DNA from: Pseudomonas brassicacearum
Lineage (GTDB): Bacteria; Pseudomonadota; Gammaproteobacteria; Pseudomonadales; Pseudomonadaceae
Length of the DNA stretch: 64,000 nucleotides
Reading direction: 5' to 3'
Assembly: GCF_000585995.1 (NCBI RefSeq)
Contig: NZ_CP007410.1
Coordinates: forward strand, 2,321,430-2,385,429
Part shown: positions 38,691-44,995 of the stretch, piece after piece
Numbering within the stretch: position 1 is the stretch's first letter
Layout: every line of letters begins with the position of its first letter
The notes under the pieces: generated by a model
Told to the model about the DNA's origin: nothing
The model's database searches: none
Seen by the model: only the letters and a program-made list of their open reading frames with translations
Translations under genes and position numbers: made by a program

Positions 38691-40313
38691 ATGTCGATTT
38701 TCGAAACGGGCCTGGCGCCCTCGCCAGTCAATCATGTCGCGCTCTCGCCCCTGAGCTTCATCGAGCGCACGGCCTCGGTCTACGGTGAGTATCCGGCGGT
38801 GATCCACGGCGCGGTACGGCGCAACTGGCAACAGACTTATGAGCGCTGCCGGCGCCTGGCCGGCGCGCTCAGTGGGCGGGGTATCGGCAAGGGGGATACG
38901 GTCGCGGTGATGCTGCCCAACATCCCGGCCATGCTTGAAGCGCACTTTGCTGTGCCAATGATTGGCGCCGTTCTCAACACCCTCAATGTACGGCTGGATG
39001 CGCCCGCCATTGCCTTCATGCTGGAGCACGGTGAAGCCAAGGTGTTGATCACCGACCGTGAATTCCACGAGGTGATCCGTGAGGCCCTGAGCCTGCTGTC
39101 CAAGCCGCCTCTGGTGGTCGATGTGGACGACCCCGAGTATGGCGAAGGCCAAGCGCTCAGCGATCTGGACTATGAAGGCTTCCTCGCTGAAGGCGACCCG
39201 CAATTCGCCTGGCAATGGCCTGAGGACGAATGGCAAGCCATCGCCCTCAACTACACGTCCGGCACCACCGGCAACCCGAAAGGCGTGATTTATCACCACC
39301 GTGGCGCCTATCTCAATTCGCTGGGCAATCAGATGACCTGGGCCATGGGCAATCATCCGGTGTACCTCTGGACGCTGCCAATGTTCCATTGCAATGGCTG
39401 GTGCTACCCATGGACCGTTACCGCACTGGCCGGCACCCATGTGTTTTTGCGCCGCGTGGAGCCTGAGAAAATCCTCATCCTGATCAATCAACACCAGGTC
39501 AGCCACCTGTGCGGCGCGCCCATTGTGCTCAACGCGCTGGTCAACCTGCCGGACTCGGCCAAGGTCACTATCGATCACCCGGTAAACGCCATGGTGGCGG
39601 GCGCCGCGCCGCCGGCCAAGGTCATCGGTGCGGTGGAGGAAATGGGCATCAAGATTACCCACGTGTATGGTTTGACCGAGGTTTACGGCCCCGTGACCGT
39701 TTGTGCCTGGCACGCGCAATGGGATGAGCAACCGCTCGATGAGCGGGCGAAGATCAAGTCACGCCAAGGCGTGCGCTATCCGACGCTGGAAGGCCTGATG
39801 GTCGCTGATCCGCAGACCCTGGAGCCGGTGCCTTGCGATGGGATCAGCGTCGGCGAAGTCTTCATGCGCGGCAACACGGTGATGAAGGGTTACCTGAAGA
39901 ACCCCGAGGCCACCCGTGAGGCATTCCAGGGTGGCTGGTTTCATACCGGCGACCTGGCGGTTCGTCACCCGGACGGCTATGTCGAAATCAAGGATCGTCT
40001 CAAGGACATAATCATCTCGGGCGGAGAGAATATTTCCACCATCGAGGTTGAGGGCGTTCTGTATCGTCACCCGGCGGTACTGGAAGCGGCGGTGGTCGCC
40101 CGTCCGGACGAAAAATGGGGTGAAACCCCATGCGCCTACATCACCCTCAAAGCCGACTGCCAGGATATTCGGGAAGCCGACATCATCCGCTTCTGTCGTG
40201 AGCATCTGGCAGGGTTCAAGCTGCCGAAAACCGTGGTGTTCAGCGAGTTGCCAAAAACCTCGACGGGCAAGATCCAGAAGTACGTGTTGCGCGACTGGGC
40301 CAAGGCACTCTGA
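38691..40313 (+). CDS. AMP-binding acyl-CoA synthetase
   Basis: A 540-residue ANL-superfamily ligase that activates a carboxylic acid with ATP and joins it to CoA. The P-loop YTSGTTGNPKG is at about residues 188-198, MFHCNGWCYPW and YGLTEVYGP (motif for substrate/adenylate binding) follow, then GWFHTGDLAVRHPDGYVEIKDRLKDIIISGGENIS and the C-terminal catalytic lysine in KTSTGKIQKYVLRD. It resembles medium-chain and DmdB-like ligases. In this operon it probably activates the product or substrate acid of the decarboxylase-like pair. Start supported by AGGAAA eight bases upstream. Confidence 0.9.
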   Translation: MSIFETGLAPSPVNHVALSPLSFIERTASVYGEYPAVIHGAVRRNWQQTYERCRRLAGALSGRGIGKGDTVAVMLPNIPAMLEAHFAVPMIGAVLNTLNVRLDAPAIAFMLEHGEAKVLITDREFHEVIREALSLLSKPPLVVDVDDPEYGEGQALSDLDYEGFLAEGDPQFAWQWPEDEWQAIALNYTSGTTGNPKGVIYHHRGAYLNSLGNQMTWAMGNHPVYLWTLPMFHCNGWCYPWTVTALAGTHVFLRRVEPEKILILINQHQVSHLCGAPIVLNALVNLPDSAKVTIDHPVNAMVAGAAPPAKVIGAVEEMGIKITHVYGLTEVYGPVTVCAWHAQWDEQPLDERAKIKSRQGVRYPTLEGLMVADPQTLEPVPCDGISVGEVFMRGNTVMKGYLKNPEATREAFQGGWFHTGDLAVRHPDGYVEIKDRLKDIIISGGENISTIEVEGVLYRHPAVLEAAVVARPDEKWGETPCAYITLKADCQDIREADIIRFCREHLAGFKLPKTVVFSELPKTSTGKIQKYVLRDWAKAL

Positions 40314-40478
40314 AAAGGAACCCACTTGACCGATGACCGGCACTTTTCGCAATCGGGACACGCACATGGCTCGCCGCTCAGCGATGGACGGATTCATTAC
40401 ACCGCATCACAAATGAAGTTCCCCGCCACACCTTTATCCCCCGCCATGTAACTTCTTACCATCCACTCCATGTCGCCG

Positions 40479-40497
40479 CCCCGCCATTCCGGCGGGG
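40479..40497 (+). other. GC-rich hairpin before the tautomerase gene
   Basis: CCCCGCC-ATTCC-GGCGGGG lies about 20 bases before the tautomerase start, in a 204-base gap that otherwise holds nothing recognisable. It resembles the stem at 38579-38599 in style. Confidence 0.4.
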
Positions 40498-40517
40498 GGC
40501 TCACTGGAGACTGTCCC

Positions 40518-40733
40518 ATGCCTTTCATCAGCGTTCGTATCACCCGCGATGGCGTTACCCAGGAGCAGAAGGCCCAGGTGATCGCCGAGATCACCCGGAC
40601 CATGCAGACGGTGCTCGACAAGGATCCGCGCCTGACCCACATCGTCATTGACGAGGTCGACACCGATAGCTGGGGCTATGCCGGTATGACCACCACGCAG
40701 TACCGCAAGCAGCTGGCGGAGTCGAAATCATGA
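40518..40733 (+). CDS. 4-oxalocrotonate tautomerase family protein
   Basis: A 71-residue protein. After removal of Met the N-terminal Pro of MPFISVRITRDG would be the catalytic base, as in 4-OT enzymes. The length, the beta-alpha-beta pattern and the conserved strand HIVIDEVDTDSWGYAG fit the family. Tautomerases act on enol/keto acids or as isomerases in meta-cleavage pathways, but the substrate here is unknown. GGAG lies eight bases before the ATG. Its stop overlaps the next start. Confidence 0.86.
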   Translation: MPFISVRITRDGVTQEQKAQVIAEITRTMQTVLDKDPRLTHIVIDEVDTDSWGYAGMTTTQYRKQLAESKS

Positions 40734-41386
40734 CGCGTACGGTCAGTATCGATTTCGTGTCGGACGTGGTGTGCCCTTGGTGCGCGCTGGCGGTAACGGC
40801 GCTGGATCAGGCGATTGGCAATCTCGCCGGCCAGGTTGCTGTCGAGCTGACGTTCAAGCCCTTCGAGCTGAACCCGGACATGCCCGCCGAGGGTGAAAAC
40901 GCGGTCACGCACATGATGCGCAAGTACGGCCGCAGCGCCGAGCAGGTCGCTTCTCGCAATGAAATGATCATCGCTCGCGGCAAGGCCATTGGTTTCAAGT
41001 TCGATCTGGAAAAACGCAGCCACTTCTACAACACCTTCGATGCCCATCGCTTGTTGTTGTGGGCGGTGGAAGAGCGGCTTCAAGTCGCGCTGAACAAGGT
41101 TCTGACCAGGGCGTATTTCACCGACGGCCAGGACATCAGCGAACGGGAAACCCTGGTGCGCCTGGCCGGTGAGGCGGGGCTTTCCACGGCTGGCGCACGC
41201 AAGGTGTTGGCAGAGGGCACGTACGCCGTCGAAGTGCGGGAGCTGGAGCGTTTCTACCATCAGCGGGGAATCGATTCGGTGCCGGCAATGGTGGTGAACG
41301 GGCGCCAGCTGATTACAGGGTCACAGTCGGTCGAGCATTACGAAGAGGTCCTCCGGCAGCTTGCACAAGAGCCCGCCGAGGCCTGA
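40730..41386 (+). CDS. FrnE-like DsbA-family oxidoreductase (CPWC)
   Basis: A 218-residue cytoplasmic protein of the DsbA/FrnE family. The active-site CPWC is at residues 15-18 (SIDFVSDVVCPWC), followed by the helical insertion and the C-terminal thioredoxin strand with cis-Pro (RGIDSVPAMVVNGRQLITGSQ). No signal peptide is present. FrnE relatives act in polyketide and aromatic metabolism or as disulfide isomerases. Coupled to the tautomerase by ATGA overlap, suggesting joint use. Confidence 0.88.
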   Translation: MTRTVSIDFVSDVVCPWCALAVTALDQAIGNLAGQVAVELTFKPFELNPDMPAEGENAVTHMMRKYGRSAEQVASRNEMIIARGKAIGFKFDLEKRSHFYNTFDAHRLLLWAVEERLQVALNKVLTRAYFTDGQDISERETLVRLAGEAGLSTAGARKVLAEGTYAVEVRELERFYHQRGIDSVPAMVVNGRQLITGSQSVEHYEEVLRQLAQEPAEA

Positions 41387-41429
41387 TTAAACAACTTATC
41401 CATCCATTTTTACTGAGCGAGAAATCATC

Positions 41430-42143
41430 ATGAGTCATGCAAAAAAAGTCGTTGTTGTTACCGGTGCTTCCCAAGGCCTCGGCGCTGGCATTGTCGAGGG
41501 ATTCCGTAAACTGGGCTATCAGGTGGTTGCGACTTCCCGGTCGATCAAGCCATCGAGCGATCCGGACATCCTTACCGTGGCCGGTGACATCGCCGATCCC
41601 GCCACTGCCGAGCGCATCATCCGCGAAGGCGTGGCCCGCTTCGGTCGCATCGATACGCTGGTCAACAATGCCGGGGTGTTCCTTGCCAAGCCTTTCACCG
41701 ATTACACCCTCGAAGACTATGTAAACGTCGTGGCCACCAACATGGGCAGTTTCTTCCACATGTCGCAACAGGCCATCGCGCAAATGGAAAAACAAGGCGA
41801 CGGCGGTCATGTGGTCAGCATCACCACCACGCTGGTCGACCACGCGGTGCAAGGCGTGCCCTCGGTGCTGGCCTCGCTGACGAAGGGTGGCATGAACGCT
41901 GCCACCAAGTCGCTGGCCATTGAGTACGCCAAGCGCGGGATTCGGGTCAACGCCGTTTCGCCCGGCATCATCAAGACCCCGATGCACAGCGAGGAAACCC
42001 ATGCTGCACTGGGCAGTTTGCACCCGGTCGGCCACATGGGTGAAGTCGAGGACATCGTGGGCGCGGTCCTGTATCTGGACAGCGCGGCTTTCGTCACCGG
42101 GGAAATCCTCCACGTTGACGGTGGACAAAGCGCCGGTCATTGA
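41430..42143 (+). CDS. Short-chain dehydrogenase-like protein lacking the catalytic tyrosine
   Basis: A 237-residue Rossmann protein. The cofactor motif TGASQGLG (residues 11-18) and NNAG (79-82) are intact. The usual Tyr-x-x-x-Lys reads Ala148-Ser-Leu-Thr-Lys152, and the catalytic Ser position is Thr133. The Lys and the following SLAIEYAKRGIRVNAVSPGIIKTPM segment remain. It may bind NAD(P)H without classical SDR catalysis, or use other residues. It is the last gene of the operon and faces the DKNYY gene. Confidence 0.86.
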   Translation: MSHAKKVVVVTGASQGLGAGIVEGFRKLGYQVVATSRSIKPSSDPDILTVAGDIADPATAERIIREGVARFGRIDTLVNNAGVFLAKPFTDYTLEDYVNVVATNMGSFFHMSQQAIAQMEKQGDGGHVVSITTTLVDHAVQGVPSVLASLTKGGMNAATKSLAIEYAKRGIRVNAVSPGIIKTPMHSEETHAALGSLHPVGHMGEVEDIVGAVLYLDSAAFVTGEILHVDGGQSAGH

Positions 42144-42270
42144 TCACGACAGAGTCGTTTCGCCACCCGGCAGGCGGCGCTTGGACATGTTTCAGGGTAA
42201 ACCTGAGGCAGCCAAGGGTCGCCTGCACCAATCGTAAGAAGCCCCTACGAAAAAAACAAAGAGGCGCTGA

Positions 42271-44280
42271 TCATCGATGGCTGAGGGATTCCCGATACTG
42301 CGCTTCATCGACTTCGGTCAGCGTTGCATAACCGTCGTAATGGTAGATTCGGTGCCTGTCACGGGCGTAGCGGTCATTCAGGAATTCGAGGGTGGCCAGG
42401 TCGATACGTTTGGCGCTCAGCGGACGTCGATGACAGAACAACTTGCGCGTACCCAGTTGCAGGAAATCGGGATGTGGTACGCGGACCTCATCAGGATCGA
42501 ACGCCAGATCCAGCAGCTTGCCCTCCGAGAAGATCAATGTAGGACTGACCGCATAAGTACCAAGCATTCGAGTATTCGAGGGGTGGAGACGTTTTTTCGC
42601 CTCGCCGTAGTAATACACGGTGTCTCGATCCTTGGCCCAGCCATGCCCGCAGGACTCGAAAGAGGCCGCTTGTGCCTTACGAATCGGTTCCGGGGGATGG
42701 TAAAAAACCCGGTGACAGAACACGGTCTTGCCGTCGGTCAGGTAGGGTGAGCCGAGTGAGCGAAAATGCTCCGCCGATTCCGGGGAAAACCGTTCGGGTA
42801 CTTCAGTGTCGGCATTATGGTATGGGATCAGATACAAGCCGTTGGCGTCGCCACACAGGTGCGTGTCCAATACTCTGAAACTCGCCGCGTCCAGCCCGCT
42901 GATAACGCGACCGTGGAAATACACCTGGCGGCCCAGCTCGAAACCGAGGCCGATGGCGCGTAAGGGCGCCGATTCTGCGTGCACTTGCGGCTCTTCAGGC
43001 AGTGCCTGTAAGCGGTGCCACCAATAGTCCTCCAACTGCGGATGTGCCTCGAAGTAAGGAGCCCATGCCTGTTGCATGGCCGCATCGATGACGCCGCCAG
43101 AGCCCAGCGGGCCGTGCTTGTCACCGACCAGCACGGGCGAGTAATCCTGCTCATTCTGATAGAGCTGGGTTACTACGAAGCTCTCTACGTCGACATCGAG
43201 GCGTTTTTGACGCCGGTAGACGTGCTGGTGATCACGGTAATAGTCGAACCCCAGGTGACGAAAACTCGGGCCATGGGCATCACGCAGACGGGTCCCGGCT
43301 GCGTAGACGTACTTGTCGTCCACGGCAAAATACTCATCCTCGCGTTCGCTGGCGCTGACCACGCGACCGCAGGCATCGAACGCCGGCTGCCAGCACTTGA
43401 GCAGGTGAAAATCGCCCACGTAGCGAATGGTTTTTCCGGTCAGATAATAGGCCCGTTGGTGGTCTTTGGCGTAGCGTTCGTTAAGCACGCTGAAGGTTGC
43501 CAGGTCGACATTGTCGATGCGGTAGAAGTATTCGTATGAAACGCTCGAGCCTTGCTGCGCTTGCACGATGATCGACTGTCCATCCGTTCCCCAGCGGCGG
43601 GCGAGCATCTGGAAGTCGTGCGGGTTGGCGATAGGCAGCGGCGAGCCGTCTTTCTGGTGCAAAGGCTTGAAGCCCTTGTAGACCTGATCGTCGATCACTC
43701 GATAGGACGGGTGATTGCAATAACGAACCCGGGCCGTGGCGCTGGCGATCCATTGCCCATGCAAAAAGATATTCTCGCCATCACTGAACAGCGCGCAAGC
43801 GGCAGTTACCGATGCCGGCGATGATTCCAACAGGGCAAGACTGTCGGGTCTTGCCTGTGGGATTTCAGTGATCGAGTATTCGCCCAACCAATAGGCGCCG
43901 GTTCTATCCCGCCAGTATTGGTAGCCCAGACTTTCCAGGCCCTTGTCGAAACGAAACGGTAGTGCATGAAGCACGTGGTAACCGTGGCGCTCCAGGTAAG
44001 CGGGAAGCAGGTAGTAATCCCGCAGCGTATCGCGCAGGACTTGAGGATTGCGTCGATGCCGCCAGACCGGCTGGCCGGCGAGCAAGGGGGAGGGCGGATA
44101 GTGCCCATCGCTGGCGCACTGGGCTAGCTCGCGGGGTTGCATGCCTTCAGGGTTGAGCAGGATGTACACATCAGGCACTTGCCCGTCGCCCAGCAGCGCA
44201 CCGTCCATGAAGGCGAAGCCTTGATGCCATTCAAGGTTCAGCGGTTCCCAGTCAGCAATAGCCGTTTCTATGCTTGTCAT
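42271..44280 (-). CDS. DKNYY-repeat protein
   Basis: A 669-residue protein made largely of repeats of the DKNYY type: short beta units such as VDDKYVYAAGTRL, DYYRDHQHVYRRQKRLD, TDGKTVFCHRVFY, AKDRDTVYYYGEAKKRL and ARDRHRIYHYDGYATLT. The start at MTSIETAIADWEPLN removes a 24-codon extension without family likeness. No signal peptide or membrane segment is visible. Function of DKNYY proteins is unknown; they often occur in accessory regions. A single gene with convergent neighbour at its 3' end. Confidence 0.78.
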   Translation of the reverse strand: MTSIETAIADWEPLNLEWHQGFAFMDGALLGDGQVPDVYILLNPEGMQPRELAQCASDGHYPPSPLLAGQPVWRHRRNPQVLRDTLRDYYLLPAYLERHGYHVLHALPFRFDKGLESLGYQYWRDRTGAYWLGEYSITEIPQARPDSLALLESSPASVTAACALFSDGENIFLHGQWIASATARVRYCNHPSYRVIDDQVYKGFKPLHQKDGSPLPIANPHDFQMLARRWGTDGQSIIVQAQQGSSVSYEYFYRIDNVDLATFSVLNERYAKDHQRAYYLTGKTIRYVGDFHLLKCWQPAFDACGRVVSASEREDEYFAVDDKYVYAAGTRLRDAHGPSFRHLGFDYYRDHQHVYRRQKRLDVDVESFVVTQLYQNEQDYSPVLVGDKHGPLGSGGVIDAAMQQAWAPYFEAHPQLEDYWWHRLQALPEEPQVHAESAPLRAIGLGFELGRQVYFHGRVISGLDAASFRVLDTHLCGDANGLYLIPYHNADTEVPERFSPESAEHFRSLGSPYLTDGKTVFCHRVFYHPPEPIRKAQAASFESCGHGWAKDRDTVYYYGEAKKRLHPSNTRMLGTYAVSPTLIFSEGKLLDLAFDPDEVRVPHPDFLQLGTRKLFCHRRPLSAKRIDLATLEFLNDRYARDRHRIYHYDGYATLTEVDEAQYRESLSHR

Positions 44281-44434
44281 GTTATTGCGACCTGAACGTC
44301 TGGTGGTTGGCCGAAGACGGCCTGACCAGTGTAAACAAATCCATGATCGCAATAGCTTGGCCCAATCTAAAAAGATTGGGCCTTTTCACGCCTGAGACAA
44401 TGAAGCACCAGGCCAGTGGTCGACGCTGCCGTGA

Positions 44435-44521
44435 TCAGAAGATGAACTTGAACAGCGCAATGACCACGATCAGGCCGATGATGAAAATGATGCCTACGGT
44501 ACCGCCAAGGAATTTCAACAT
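44435..44521 (-). CDS. 28-residue single-span membrane peptide
   Basis: The peptide begins MLKFLGGTVGIIFIIGL and ends ALFKFIF. It is one hydrophobic helix with Lys at both ends and good codon use for this genome. A weak GAGAG lies nine bases upstream. Similar tiny proteins occur in other pseudomonads, as far as I recall. It stands alone between the DKNYY gene and an 87-residue orphan on the same strand. It is below the size most gene finders report. Confidence 0.6.
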   Translation of the reverse strand: MLKFLGGTVGIIFIIGLIVVIALFKFIF

Positions 44522-44604
44522 AACAGTGCTCTCATCAGGGGGGCTCAATCTTCTAGACCACCCTCGACAACGCTCGTTTCGTTGGATATTCACTCATGGG
44601 TAAA

Positions 44605-44868
44605 TCAATGCACCGCCCAGGACCTTGGCACCGGAACATGCTCGAACTTTGAAATGGTCTTGATCCAATAGCGGCGATACTCAGTCTGGTCTGGCGCCAA
44701 GGGTTTGTGGGTTGACCAAGGATGTTCGGCCTTCAAACTGGCGCGGTAGGCCTCCCATTCTTTTTGCTCGGCCACTTCCCTGGCTTTGGCTCTGTCATCG
44801 AACCAACCCAGGACGTAGGCTTCGCCCTGATCCGTGCCGTGCGCTATCAGCAGATAAATGTCAGTCAT
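44605..44868 (-). CDS. Small soluble protein of unknown function
   Basis: An 87-residue protein starting MTDIYLLIAHGTDQGEAYVLGWF, rich in Trp and charged residues (EQKEWEAYRASLKAEHPWSTHKPL) with an ending YWIKTISKFEHVPVPRSW. No signal or membrane segment. A longer frame reaching 45078 is open but its first 70 residues look non-coding and overlap the BamA-like gene. Family not recognised. Confidence 0.6.
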   Translation of the reverse strand: MTDIYLLIAHGTDQGEAYVLGWFDDRAKAREVAEQKEWEAYRASLKAEHPWSTHKPLAPDQTEYRRYWIKTISKFEHVPVPRSWAVH

Positions 44869-44995
44869 TACGGGCCCTGCCTTCCAATCCTGAAACCCAG
44901 TCACTGGGGTCTTATCAGGGGTATCGGCCGCTGCTTGGTGTTTTTGAGATTTATTGATGAGTGGCGTGTCTGCGGACCAGGACGAGTCGGCAGGT

